A stretch of 64,000 nt of DNA. Source: Bathymodiolus brooksi (lineage: Eukaryota > Mollusca > Bivalvia > Mytilida > Modiolidae). The stretch lies in NCBI GenBank assembly GCA_963680875.1, contig OY804586.1, forward strand, positions 49,538,203 through 49,602,202, given 5' to 3'. Both the position numbers and the translations under genes were made by a program. Shown in pieces: positions 13,123 to 24,017 of this stretch. Each line of letters starts with the position of its first letter. The first letter of the stretch is position 1. Below the pieces are notes generated by a model. That model did no database searches. It was not told where the DNA came from and saw only the letters and a list, made by a program, of their open reading frames with translations.

Positions 13123-15326
13123 CACAGGCGCATGGGGCATGGATTTCGTTTCCTCCTCCCCCCCTTTTCTCTACTACCCCCCCCCCTTTTTCAAAATTTT
13201 CATATAAATCATTCCTTTTTCAAAATTTTCATAATCATTCGTTTTTTCTCCATTTGACAATATCAGTAGACGTCATACATCATGAATAATACATGTATTC
13301 TGTGTCCACATTTTTTCGACTGATACAGTATAAGAGAGAAGGTATGCAACTCCATTTTCATATTTCGCGCCATATCGCTCACCTTGGTTGGGAAACCCCT
13401 GTGTTTTTTACACTTTTTACCTTGTCTACATATGGCACTGTCGTATCAAACTGTTTCTAAGACACTTACCTAATTGCCCATGTTCGAATTTCAGTCTGTA
13501 CGTCGATCTTTTCCAAGAAATCTCGCCGAGAATAGCGAGGCAGTTTCGTTTCTAGATCAAACTACATCATTTGAGACGGAAGTGCAAGAACGGGAACCCT
13601 GGGATTTCTACGAATGGATTACCTGCAATGAAAAACCCAGATGCGCTCCGAATATTTTTCCCATAATGTTTTGGCGGGAAATATAAACCGTTGAAAAAAC
13701 TTAACAGCAGACGGATTATTTCGTAAAAATGGCACAACGACCATCTGAATATGGAAACATTGAAATAATATGATGGTAGATAACTGTTCAAAAAGAAATA
13801 AAAACTGAGAAATAGATGATTGAATGGTTAGAACTGAAGTCAAAATTTCAATGAAAAAGAAATATTCAGCTTGCCTCTACTTCAAATTATTAAAATCATA
13901 CCCAAACAAATACATATACAACTAAAAAAAAAATAAATAAATAAAAAAAAACAAAGGAAGAAGAAGCTGAGAACAGCAATTGAATGGGACTATGGCATTT
14001 TACCCCCTTCCTCAATAAAAGGGCTCCCAACTGACAAAAATGTGTAAGGGAGCCGGAGAGACCATTTAACTAAGGGGGCTATTTCTTTTTCATTTCATGT
14101 CACTGATTTTATAAAACAATAATCTGTCTTACAGGGGTAAAAAATAAATAACTTGTGTAACTCCACTTTTCAGCAGTGACAGAAATCAGTGTTGAAATCC
14201 AGAAAAAAAATCCTATTTTACCGTATAAGTGGTTATTTTGGTGGGTATTTAATTTTCACTTTCTTCGCGATGATGTTAAATGCGCGAAAAAAGTTCACGA
14301 ATTATTATTTCATGTTCAAATAGTTAAACAAGTTATTTATTTTTTACCCCTGAAAAAGAAATAGCCCCCTTAGTTAAATGGTCCCTCCGGCTCCCTTACA
14401 CATTTGTATCAGTTGGGAGCCCTTTTATTGAGGAAGAGGGTAAAATGCCATAGTCCCATTCAATTGCTGTTCTCAGCTTCTTCTTCCTTTGTTTTTTTTT
14501 AATTAATTAATTTTTTTTTTTTTTTAGTTGTATATGTATTTGTTTGGGTATGATTTTAATAATTTGAAGTAGAGGCAAGCTGAATATTTCTTTTTCATTG
14601 AAATTTTGACTTCAGTTCTAACCATTCAATCATCTATTTCTCAGTTTTTATTTCTTTTTGAACAGTTATCTACCATCATATTATTTCAATGTTTCCATAT
14701 TCAGATGGTCGTTGTGCCATTTTTACGAAATAATCCGTCTGCTGTTAAGTTTTTTCAACGGTTTATATTTCCCGCCAAAACATTATGGGAAAAATATTCG
14801 GAGCGCATCTGGGTTTTTCATTGCAGGTAATCCATTCGTAAAAATCCCAGGGTTCCCGTTCTTGCACTTCCGTCTCAAATGATGTAGTTTGATCTAGAAA
14901 CGAAACTGCCTCGCTATTCTCGGCGAGATTTCTTGGAAAAGATCGACGTACAGACTGAAATTCGAACATGGGCAATTAGGTAAGTGTCTTAGAAACAGTT
15001 TGATACGACAGTGCCATATGTAGACAAGGTAAAAAGTGTAAAAAACACAGGGGTTTCCCAACCAAGGTGAGCGATATGGCGCGAAATATGAAAATGGAGT
15101 TGCATACCTTCTCTCTTATACTGTATCAGTCGAAAAAATGTGGACACAGAATACATGTATTATTCATGATGTATGACGTCTACTGATATTGTCAAATGAA
15201 GAAAAAACGAATGATTATGAAAATTTTGAAAAAGGAATGATTTATATGAAAATTTTGAAAAAGGGGGGGGGGGTAGTAGAGAAAATGGGGGAGGAGGAAA
15301 CGAAATCCATGCCCCATGCGCCTGTG
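13123..15326. mobile_element. Palindromic DNA element, ~1-kb inverted arms, 8-bp TSD
   Basis: The left arm (13123 to about 14160) and right arm (about 14326 to 15326) are inverted copies that I read as about 97-98% identical. They differ mainly in homopolymer length and in ~40 bp present only in the left arm near 14095-14135. The spacer is about 165 bp. The ends read CACAGGCGCATGGGGC and its complement. The 8 bases TTATTTTG stand directly outside both ends (13115-13122 and 15327-15334), a perfect target-site duplication. No transposase is visible. A 70-codon open frame occurs in both arms (13474-13686 plus, 14763-14975 minus) because the arms are copies. The duplication length would fit a hAT-type or other 8-bp-TSD fold-back element; this assignment is inference. 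Confidence 0.85.
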
Positions 15327-15334
15327 TTATTTTG

Positions 15335-16299
15335 TTGTAATTTAATTTCTTGTATTTGGCGCGTATTGTCACGTGGATAGCGTTACATTATTCATGATGT
15401 CACTAGTAATAGGATCGAGAATTCTATTGATAAAAAAAATATGCGTGGTACATATTGTGGGTGGTATTATAGTACGATAAAACAAATGAAGAATTGATGT
15501 GAAAACAATAATGAGAAATGATTTTAAAATGATTGTATTCAAACAATTGACCATTTCTATAAAGACACATGACAACAAAATCAACGTTTCATGTAGCGCG
15601 AATCAACAAAATGTTACACTGTTAAACATGACCATCAATACCGTAGGAACTTTAAATCTCTCAACATTATTTGGTGCATTGTTTGTATTTTCTGCATTTA
15701 TTGAGGCGCTTGATTTTTTCTCTCTCAAGAAATACGTCCTCCGTTCTCCATTCCACGTTGAATGCAAAGCGCTTTGAGATTGTTTACGCTTTACACCATC
15801 TTTACATCATGTATAGCAACGTAAAGACATCCAGTGACGTTACGTAACTACCAGCCGGTAGCATGGGTTTTGTACCAACGGGTCATCGACCAATCAAAAG
15901 CCTCCATTTTTATCAACCCGGGGATAAAAATTATGATTTGTACAATATATTCCTTAATGCTGCATCAATATGATAGAATAAATCTTAAAATTTCATTTTA
16001 TTTAATAAAATAAAAATTACACCGAAATATTAGTTTTCATTTTAAAACACATGGAACCCGGATTTGGGTTTTCATAATTTGCAAGTCCATCTTGTATGAA
16101 GACAAATAATTATCTGCAATAAATGTGTTCAGAAGGTTACGAACCATGTAAAAAGTGTTCACATACGCACTGCTTAATTAACAAGGTATCATTATGTTTA
16201 CAGGTAATTCACAGGTAAATTTCGCCCCATTGTATGTATTTTCCCCGCCCCATTGCATACCTCTAATGAAGCCATATTCCGCCCCAATATAATGCGGTC
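15335..16299. other. No gene seen; possible repeat end
   Basis: The CCGGGGATAAAAATTA motif near 15933 is roughly the complement of GATTTTATCCCCGG near 12918, so a larger decayed element may enclose the palindrome. Near 16213-16290, CGCCCC motifs mirror those around 12395. One 92-codon open frame (15499-15777) shows no recognisable domain. Confidence 0.35.
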
Positions 16300-16515
16300 T
16301 TAGGACTATGGTGTTTAAAACCACTTTCAAAGACATTTCAGTTATATCGTGGAGGTCAGTTTTATTGTTGGAGGAAACCGGAGTACCTTGTGGAAACCAC
16401 CAACCTGCCTCAAGTCACCGACAAACTTTATCACATAATATTGTATCGAGTATGCCTCGCTCACAACATTAGTGGTGATAGGCACTGATTGCCTAGGTGG
16501 CTGTAAACAGTGGCG
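16300..16515 (-). mobile_element. SINE family B, partial
   Basis: In complement it carries GGTGTTTAAAACCAC, CAGTTATATCGTGGAGGTCA, GGAGGAAACCGGAGTACC, then AAACTTTATCACATAAT and TAGTGGTGATAGGCACTGAT. This is the same order as the copies at 24485, 62408 and 63172. The tRNA-like head is decayed. Confidence 0.65.
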
Positions 16516-16924
16516 TAGCTTTCATTGAGGCAATCGAGGCAGTTACATCGGTAAACAAAATCGACAACAAAATTATAATTAAAAATATATGTTTTTAAAA
16601 ATAGAATGTAAATTATTCTAATAACATTATTAAGACTTAATAAGTATACAACCACATGCAAGGTTGTCACAGTAACGCAATGAATCATGTTAAAAATAGC
16701 GGAATTGGTACAGGCGAGAACCGTATAATAGTGTTCCAAAGTTTACTTCCCTGTGATTTTTTTTATCATGTCAAAAAGATCTAAAAACATCGCTGTTTGG
16801 TCCTGGACCAAGTAAGTAAGTAAATAAGTAAAGTTCTACACATAACGTAAATATTTATATGAATACAACCCCTATTAAGCGAACCAGAAAATATGATTGT
16901 CTAAGATATTAGAAATCCTCTTTT
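16516..16924. other. No gene; short AAGT repeat
   Basis: AT-rich. A small simple repeat of AAGT lies at about 16810-16832. The minus-strand open frame at 16461-16739 has no recognisable domain. Confidence 0.4.
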
Positions 16925-17150
16925 CTTTCAAAGAAGAGTTTGAAGATACCAAAGGGGCAATCCGAATCCGTACATCGAAGAAGAACAGACAGCACAATGG
17001 CCAAGAGAAAAAGTACAAAAGGACAAACAACGATCTACAAAACATGCATATAAAACTAAAGATCGAGTAACACGAACCCCATTAAAACCCGGGGGTGAAT
17101 TCAGGTGCTCCGGAAGGGTAAGCAGTTCCTGCTCCTGCTAACAATTAGAC
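16925..17150 (-). repeat. Dispersed repeat R1, minus copy
   Basis: Reads GAGTTTGAAGATACCAAAGG, CACAATGGCCAAGAG, GGACAAACAACGATCTACAA, AACACGAACCCC, GGTGCTCCGGAAGGGTAAGC. It is the same order as 58035-58262, and the reverse of 62735-62850 for its first part. Confidence 0.65.
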
Positions 17151-18490
17151 AAAGCATAATGTCGTGTTTACACAAATCAATCTCGTGCTAAATCACGTTT
17201 CAAAAGCGTTTCATTTTTCTTTTAAAGCAAATGCTGGCTCAGTGGTAATGGAAGAATCAAATTTGTATTGCAATCTAATTGAAATAGGCCATAACTACTC
17301 AACAAATGTGTTTTCCTTACTTAAAATGTCGATGGCTCGGTGGGTTGCGCACACGACCCGTGCCTCGGTAATATTTGACGCCAAGCTACTCCCGTGGTAA
17401 ATCCAACTACCATACGACCCCTACCGCGGTTATCCCTCAACGGACAACCCCCTTATATTAGTAGTATTGCGTTTGTTTACATGCACATCGTTGTTCTGTT
17501 AATTGTAGGACACTTTTATACTTTTGTTTGCGCTAATACCTCTACTTTTTATGTTTTAAGTATATCTGTGTTTTCTTCGAGTTAAATATGACAAAGTTGT
17601 CTTGTGTCGTCTGACAATGTTTCGTCTCCATTTTACATACCGATTGAAAAATATTGAAAGTATTCTTAGATCATCCACCCGAATACTTCCGGTACAAACA
17701 ATGGCAGAAAGGTTCATATTAAATTTATATAGCAAACGAATAAAGCAGTACATTCAGCACGCACATGCCAGTATTGAATATAAGTTGCACTGAGTAGTGT
17801 AGTGTTTATTACTGACAGTGTCAAAATGACCGTTAACAGATGACTGAACGCTCATTAATGACATTATGCTCCTATATATTTCCAAAAAGAAACATGGCTA
17901 CGATCACACAAAATTGTGTCCGTGGTGCTATCTACATTTTTTGGTGTAAGCAATGATCTGTCCAGGTTTAACAGTATAATAGCCTGATCCGATCTTTTAA
18001 TTACTTAGTACTATAAGCAAGTTACCCCCCCCCCCCCCCACTCCCCCTCCCGCGCATTACAGTTCACGACGACTGGGATATCAATTTCTTTGCAGAAAGA
18101 TTTACTAGGCTGAAGGTCCTCTCTGTGACCAATAGTCCGCCATTATAGATATTGATATAGTGGTAGTATTGTTTTGGCTTACCAATATTTTGACTATGAG
18201 CGTACCTGATGAAGATTATTCCAGAAACGTATCATGTGCTCTTAATTCGATATCTACGTCTTTAACTACATCACATCTAACCAAATGAACTTGTAGTTAA
18301 GGGTGCTATTGATACTTCTTACCTTGACTTTCACATTGAAATCGACAACGGAGGAAGATAAAAAAAACAAAACTCTACGACAAACGCGATGACGTCACTT
18401 TTCCAATAGTCAATTCCAGCTTCACCAGCGTGTGGAGTTCACATTTCACAACTCATACGTTATTCTAGAGCTTGACCCCAGTACATATAG
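17151..18490. other. No gene recognised; SINE head relic and poly-C tract
   Basis: At about 17393-17440 a fragment TAAATCCAACTACCATACGA matches the head region of the minus-strand SINE B copy near 24668. A 15-base C run lies at about 18025-18039. Several 60-80 residue open frames on both strands lack domains. Confidence 0.4.
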
Positions 18491-18610
18491 AATAAAGGGC
18501 ATTTTGTTTTCGATACTGTCTTTATCAGGACCATTATCTGGCGAACCCGAAAGGGTGAGCCAGATGATTGTCCTGATAACGACAGTATCGAATACAAATA
18601 GCCCTTTATT
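18491..18610. repeat. Imperfect hairpin, 120 bp
   Basis: AATAAAGGGC...TCGATACTGTCTTTATCAGG on the left pairs with CCTGATAACGACAGTATCGA...GCCCTTTATT on the right, around a GAACCCGAAAGGG centre. It is a small inverted-repeat element. The overlapping open frames on both strands are a by-product. Confidence 0.75.
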
Positions 18611-19016
18611 TTGTTTATCGGTAATTTACATACAAAAATCAATAAAACGTTGGAAAAAAAAAATTTCCAGTTACAGAAACGATTTTCGATCTAAACTCTA
18701 TTTATTTCCATGCAAAAACTATTCTTTTTTGGGACTACTATTTTTTAGCGTATTTTAGTTTGTGAAGCGTCATTCATTCAAACCGCGCGCGCTACATTTT
18801 CAGTTGAACTATGAATGTGACGTCACAAGGCGTAATTTTCACCGTTCCTCAAATTTGTGCATATTTCTTGGATAACCCGAATAATTTGGAAATTGATTCA
18901 TTTAAAATTGCAGTAAGTGAACATATATTATTATATTTTAAGAATTCAAACAGTTTTTTTCTGTGTACACATGATAATGTGCGGCACACGTTGTGTATGC
19001 TGTATCTCATCTCATG

Positions 19017-19118
19017 CACAGGCGCTTGTGTAGAGTCAAAAATATGCTCGCTGGATCTAAAAATACTACTACTTTTAGATCCAGCGAGCATATTTTTGAC
19101 TCTACACAAGCGCCTGTG
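19017..19118. mobile_element. Perfect 46-bp hairpin element with 7-bp TSD
   Basis: The arms 19017-19062 and 19073-19118 are perfect inverted copies around a 10-base loop. The ends read CACAGGCGCTTGTG. TCTCATG stands directly outside both ends (19010-19016 and 19119-19125). Its first nine bases, CACAGGCGC, equal the terminus of the 2.2-kb palindrome at 13123, so it may be a minimal relative. Confidence 0.8.
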
Positions 19119-19199
19119 TCTCATGGTGTACTTTCGTTTTCGACAGGTAGACATTTCACATACTTCCACCGGATATGTGTATTCATTCACATTTTAAGA

Positions 19200-19933
19200 T
19201 AAAATCAACATCACATACCGTTAGAAACATAATACCATCAAATAATGGTCTAGGCGTAGAAAAAATTGTCATTTTCCTGGTTGCTGGATAGTACTTTGTT
19301 TATGTTGAGTCTTAGTACTTTTTAGTAGCTGGTGTATATGGCAAATAGAACATCAAGACATCTAGATTTTTTTAGTTGATCATCTGCACATAGTTCATGT
19401 TGTATGTATTTTTGTAGATTTTGGCTACTGTATGGATCCATTCAGACCATTGTTCATTATGAATTTATGTATACCAGTAGCAGACGATTTCCTACTGGAA
19501 ATCTCGCCAAGATGTAGTGTAATCAATAGAGATTTACTGTGGATTAGTGAATTATATTATTTTTTCTTCAAATTCAATTGAATATTTCATTGCAAACAAC
19601 CGCATTTTACAATTTACTTCCCGAAACAGCGTGACATCATTGTTTTCATTAGCGACGACCGACATTGACCTATCACGATTGTGTCACAGTACATATCCTT
19701 CCGCGTTGGTCAGCGCATGTCAAATGATGAACTGATCCAATAAATTTCTGATATGGTCTAGTACGTCGGCCCTAGCTTTATCTATTGGCATACTTCAAAG
19801 GAATGTGGCACAAATTACATATAAAGTGATTTTCTGGACAGAGCTCAGCTGCTGATGCAAAAGCTACTCAAACAAGCTACGTTGCTCCTAGATTGAAATC
19901 ATCGCAACAAAATTCTACGGTCGTCATCACAAC
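19200..19933. other. Nothing recognised
   Basis: AT-rich sequence with no domain-bearing open frame and no repeat that I can match elsewhere in the window. Confidence 0.4.
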
Positions 19934-20114
19934 CGATCCTAACATCGAAAAGTTCAAATCCTACATTTCCTGGTATACAAAACGTTGACATTATATTATC
20001 ATTCTACGAAAGGATCCGAAAATTTCCGAAACTCGGGGGAAAAAACACGTGATTTCAACTTTCGTTTTGTATCCCAGGAAATGTAGAATTTGAACTTTTC
20101 GATGTTGAGATCGA
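19934..20114. repeat. Terminal-inverted-repeat element, ~180 bp
   Basis: A ~51-bp arm at 19934-19984 (AACATCGAAAAGTTCAAAT...TACATTTCCTGG) is mirrored at 20063-20114 with three or four mismatches. The 78-bp centre has no coding sequence. It is MITE-like; no clear target duplication is seen. Confidence 0.75.
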
Positions 20115-20154
20115 TAATTGGCTGTGTATTAAGGTGCCTACAGGATAAATTTAA

Positions 20155-20276
20155 GAAATAAATCATTGAAGCCAGAATGTGTTGGGAGTTTTAACATGGG
20201 TTGGAGGATAAAATTTACTAATATCCGCCAACCCATGTTAAGCTCAAAACACATTCTGGCTTCCATGATTTATTTC
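20155..20276. repeat. Hairpin, ~122 bp
   Basis: GAAATAAATCAT...AGCCAGAATGTGTT...AACATGGGTTGG at the left pairs with CCAACCCATGTT...AACACATTCTGGCT...ATGATTTATTTC at the right. Arms are about 56 bp around a 10-base loop. Confidence 0.8.
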
Positions 20277-20799
20277 GATTCTGATATGTCTAAGAGTACA
20301 AATACGGTAGTATACATTATGTACTTTGATTGGAAGACGGTAATTTATATTTACGTTTGCGGAAAGTGTCGCACACAATTTATGCTGCCAATGGAAAAGT
20401 CAGTCAAATTCACCTGCACATGTGCGAATAAGGTTATACCATCCATAATTCGCTCGTTTGTCTACAAAGCGAAAGAATATGTGACAATTCATTGCAAAAT
20501 GGATTATTTAAAAGCTCCGTACAAGCGATAAGGTCAGAAATTGAAGAAAAATAAGAATAGAGTTGAAACGAGGAAGGTTTAGTAATTGGGTCCTCCCTTG
20601 TGATTTCTAAGTGGGTAATACATTGACAGTAAATAAAATCAGTGGGGCAAATTTAGTGGCTGGGAGCAAGTCCCTGTGGTTAACCGCTACGAAATTTCGA
20701 TATATCAAATGACCATGGATCTTTTACTTTTTACATAGATGAGTGCTTTCATCTATTATTGCCAAGCATTTTACCGGACTTTTATACGGCTGGTGTCTT
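20277..20799. other. Unassigned open frame, otherwise nothing
   Basis: An open frame (20166-20531, plus) starts in the hairpin and continues 85 codons beyond it. It contains CGKC and CTC cysteine motifs and many lysines, but I recognise no family and see no good splice context. I treat it as probably fortuitous. The rest is featureless. Confidence 0.25.
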
Positions 20800-21640
20800 A
20801 TAAGAATCTGTATTCTGTATAGGACCATATACACACAACAAGACCGTAAAAATATTACCGCAGGATCTACATCATCTGGAACTATGGGAACTTACATGGG
20901 GTATGGAATTCCAACCAGGGAAATGTAACTCCATGTCCATCACAAGATCAATGACATCAATAGAAAACAGATATTCTTTGAAAGGACATATTCTTGAAGA
21001 CGTCAAAGAAGCTAAGTATTTAGGAGTTACAATTTCCAGCAATATCACTTGGAACACCCACATCTGTAACATCATTGGGAAAGCCAACAAATTACTGTGA
21101 TTTCTACGAAGAAACCTGAAGGTCCGAAATGAAACAACAAAGGAGAACGCATACATTTTAGCGATAGTAAGATCAAATTTAGAATACTGCTCTACAGTAT
21201 GGTCACCACATACCAAAAAGAACAAAGATGAATTGGAAAGAGTGCAGAGGAGAGCAGCACGCTTTGTATCTGGTCGATATCATAACTCAAGCAGTGTTTC
21301 AGACATGATAAGCAACCTGAATTGGGAGACTCTCGAACAAAGACGTATGAGAACCAGAGTCACGATGTTTTATAATATAACCAACAATGTTGTGGCCATT
21401 GATCCTAACCAGTATGTCACTCATCAACAGAAAATAACTAGGTCCACCAACAAACTGCTGTTCCAAACATACAGCACAACAAAAGACTACTTTAAATACA
21501 GTTTCTTTCCACAGACAATACGCATCTGGAACTCACTACCAGCCAGCATTGTTGTGCCAGGCCAGTTCTTGGATCAGTTTAAAACTCTGATCCAAGGTTA
21601 CAAATTCTAAATTCCCCCTTTTTTGCTGTACAGTGTATAT
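20800..21640 (+). pseudogene. 5'-truncated non-LTR retrotransposon (jockey/CR1-like RT C-terminus)
   Basis: The coding part holds the end of a LINE reverse transcriptase and its C-terminal region. It begins with a decayed ILYRTI segment (just after where the FADD motif should be). Then come HHLELWELTWGMEFQPGKC, KEAKYLGVTISSNITWN, RSNLEYCSTVWSPH, ERVQRRAARFV and FFPQTIRIWNSLP, ending at a stop near 21608. These blocks are typical of jockey/CR1-type elements. A TGA at 21098-21100 replaces a residue in the usual NKxLxFLRRNLK block. The 5' RT domain and endonuclease are absent, and the frame shifts near the A run at about 20848. It is a dead 5'-truncated insertion. Confidence 0.85.
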
Positions 21641-21689
21641 ATATTTTATGTTTATTTTGAGAATTTATCTTGTCTGTTCTCGCCGATGT

Positions 21690-22078
21690 ATAATCATCAG
21701 TATTGATGGAACATCGTATAAAGTAGAAGTAGAATCAAGAATTGCTTACCCTTCTCGACACATGAGTTCACCCCCAATTTTTAGTGGGGTCTGTGTTGCT
21801 CATCTTTTTAGTTTTTCGCGTTGTCCTATTATGTGTATACGTTCTGAGTTCCGTGTTGTGATGTACGTTACGATTTCAGCATAAAAACGAGGTTCTTCTT
21901 TGCTCCAGTTGTTTGTAGGATAACGCATGTCTTATTTACGTCATTTGTGTTTGCTTGCGAACAGTGGTGTCCAACACATGTAGTGTTGTGTTCTTCGTCT
22001 TGTGTACTCTGAGTTGCCAGTTTCTCTGGATTGTTCTTTTTTCTTTATTGCCCCTTCGGTATTCTCTATCGTTTTTTT
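21690..22078 (+). repeat. Dispersed repeat R1, plus copy
   Basis: Reads GCTTACCCTTCTCGACACA, GAGTTCACCCCC, GTGGGGTCTGTGTTGCTCA, then GTAGGATAACGCATGTC, CTCTGGATTGTTC and CCCCTTCGGTATTCTCT. It shares this order with 53838-54078 and, in part, 888-1112. Confidence 0.6.
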
Positions 22079-22104
22079 ATTGAACAAAACTAAAGTTGTG
22101 TGCT

Positions 22105-22477
22105 TGAGTGAGTGAGTGAGTGAGTGAGTGAGTAATTGTTGTTTAACGCCAATTGATCACTTTGTCAGCTATATCATGACGAGAACAAGTTATATCCGGT
22201 GGGAAGATGTCGCTTTGTACCTGACCAACATTCATAGCTGGATTTTAATAGTGCTAGCTCACTGAAACAACAGTCTGCGGAAAGACATATCGCCCCACCC
22301 GGACACATTATCTTGATTCCGAGCCAACCAATCTTTGCCCCTTCTCCTTAATTGTGTGTGCTTAGCAGAAAAGCAACAAACACCAATTTTATAGTCTTTG
22401 GTTTGACCATATGGGGCTTGAACCCACGATCTACCGCACTCGAGGCGAGCACGCCTAGCCATTACACCATCGATGGG
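22105..22477 (-). mobile_element. SINE family A, near full length
   Basis: Read on the minus strand, it opens with a tRNA-like head: CATCGATGGTGTAATGGCTA with an A-box-like TGGCTAGGCGTGC, then CGCCTCGAGTGCGGTAGATC, then a B-box GGGTTCAAGCCCC near 22412-22425. A tRNA-unrelated body follows. The 3' module CATGATATAGCTGAC...TTGGCGTTAAACAACAA comes next, and a (CACT)n tail ends at 22105. Heads of this kind are transcribed by RNA polymerase III. There is no open frame of its own. Confidence 0.85.
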
Positions 22478-22929
22478 ATTGAAATGGCGGTTATATGATT
22501 ATACTTGTAGTATTGTGTAGAGGTAGACGATATAAGCTTACATCGACAATATTGAACGAGGACGCAGGCCGGCGTCAATAAAGGCTCATTAGGTCGGTAA
22601 AAAAAACCTCGTATTGGCGGAAACAAAAAACTCTAATTAGCAAGTGTCTCGGCGCTGACATGGTTTATTAGATATATTTGTTATTTAAATTTACAGTTCC
22701 TCAATGTGTATTTTTTTTATCAAAACTAAGGTTCTCCTCCCTCGAGCATATGGGATTTTAGCCGATTTTGGTTATCCTGTTTAGGTCCTTTGGCTTTATT
22801 GCTCTCAAAGATTTTAAAATTATTTGGCTTTCCAATCTTTCTATTTTGACCGTACCTGGTGATGTGTTGTGCGTACTAAATTTGATATCTACGTTTTTAT
22901 TGAACTATGGGTAAGTGAATATGAATGGA
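22478..22929. other. Nothing recognised
   Basis: AT-rich sequence without a domain-bearing open frame. GTACCTGGTGATGTGTTGTGCG near 22854 resembles a stretch near 18205, suggesting a shared decayed repeat. Confidence 0.35.
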
Positions 22930-23045
22930 TGTCAATACGAATTAAAATTAATAGAAAGAAAAGACTATAGGTTTGGCTTATGGCGTTTAACGCCACTTAA
23001 GCCAAACCTATAGTCTTTTGTGCTAGTTTTCATTCGTATTGAATA
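22930..23045. repeat. Fold-back repeat, ~116 bp
   Basis: AAAAGACTATAGGTTTGGCT pairs perfectly with AGCCAAACCTATAGTCTTTT around a TGGCGTTTAACGCCA centre. Looser pairing of TCAATACGAA and TTCGTATTGA extends the arms outward. Confidence 0.75.
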
Positions 23046-23635
23046 TAGGTAAAAATGCTTAGAGTGAAGCTACGATATAGACGAAGTCCTTCGAAATTTG
23101 GTGTTAAACACCAATCAATCAATCTTAGAATGAACGTTTGACTGAACCAATCACATTTTCAATAAAACAGTATAAGAATCAATTCAATGTCATCTGACAT
23201 GATCTAAGCCAATAGAATTGTTCACTTAAAATTAAAAAAAAAACATGATGTAAATTGTATTTATAGAAAAAGATATTAAATCATAATTATTTTAATAGTA
23301 TCTTACACAACTTGACTTAACGTCACATCTAGATGAACGTTAGATTAACCAATGAAAAGATAGATTGGAAAATCTTTCCAACTGGTGCCGTTATAGTTAG
23401 TAAAGGAAAGACCCGAGAGAATACAAATGTTCACCAGGATTAAAGGTCAGACCGTATTGTGGCAGATATCAATACAAGGTTGAGAATTTATGTTATGATT
23501 TTTAATCAGATTTCATTTTATTGCCAGTCTAACAACATAAATAAATTTCCAATAACTGCATGGTCGCCACATTTGCAAAAGTGTTATAATAACATAAAAT
23601 GTATGTCCAATATGGCCGCCATATTTGGAAAAGTT
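23046..23635. other. 3' flank of the C1q exon; no other gene
   Basis: A short SINE tail relic (GTGTTAAACACCAATCAATC) lies at 23100-23125. For the minus-strand gene to the right, TTTATT near 23516 would read as AATAAA and is a possible polyadenylation signal. Nothing else is recognisable. Confidence 0.35.
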
Positions 23636-24005
23636 TTACAACAAAAAACCAACAAATCTAGAGTGGTTGCCGATAATTGTTTCTATTGTAGATGACGTAT
23701 GCTTTACTTGTACTTTATCGCCTGTCCTAAGTTTAAAAATAGCCATAATAGATCCCGTACCACTTCGTGCAAATCCGGAACCATTCGTTGATCCATTTTT
23801 CGTTAATGCTAGCCGAAGTGTTTTATTTTTAGGACAACGGAAATATACTCCAAAAAAATAAAGCCCATTAACAGGGGCTCTAAATGTTCCTGAAATTGTA
23901 CTGAAGGCGTTGTCTGTGTCAACAAACTGGCCGTCCCACCTTACAATTTCGTTCAATGAAAGTATTTGGTTGTTTCTCCGTTCTATATAAAATGATACAG
24001 CACCT
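23636..24005 (-). CDS. C1q-domain protein, terminal exon
   Basis: The frame encodes a C1q globular domain of about 122 residues. It opens with GAVSFYIERRNN, then has VRWDGQFVDTDNAFSTISG (the usual start of the core), FRAPVNGLYFFGVYF (a family hallmark), an MAIFKLRTGDKVQV strand and a terminal SRFVGFLL before the stop at 23636. C1q-domain proteins are secreted lectin-like recognition molecules, numerous in bivalves. The exon seems to begin at a splice acceptor: TTTTTATACAG lies just 5' on the minus strand at about 24006-24016. The ATG seen slightly upstream is therefore probably intronic. The signal peptide and any coiled coil or collagen stalk must lie in exons to the right, which I could not find. 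No frameshift or stop is seen, so the gene may be functional. Ligand and role are unknown. Confidence 0.85.
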
Positions 24006-24017
24006 GTATAAAAACAC

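Noticed and set aside
13474..13686. 70-codon open frame repeated at 14763-14975
   Set aside because: Conserved only because the palindrome arms are recent copies; no domain or splice context supports it.
18811..19197. 128- and 113-codon open frames on opposite strands
   Set aside because: Both are produced by the hairpin at 19017-19118 and surrounding AT-rich DNA; no family resemblance.
22400..22477. Functional tRNA gene
   Set aside because: A and B boxes are present but they belong to a SINE head; no cloverleaf with intact acceptor stem was evident and the same unit recurs at 54227-54580.
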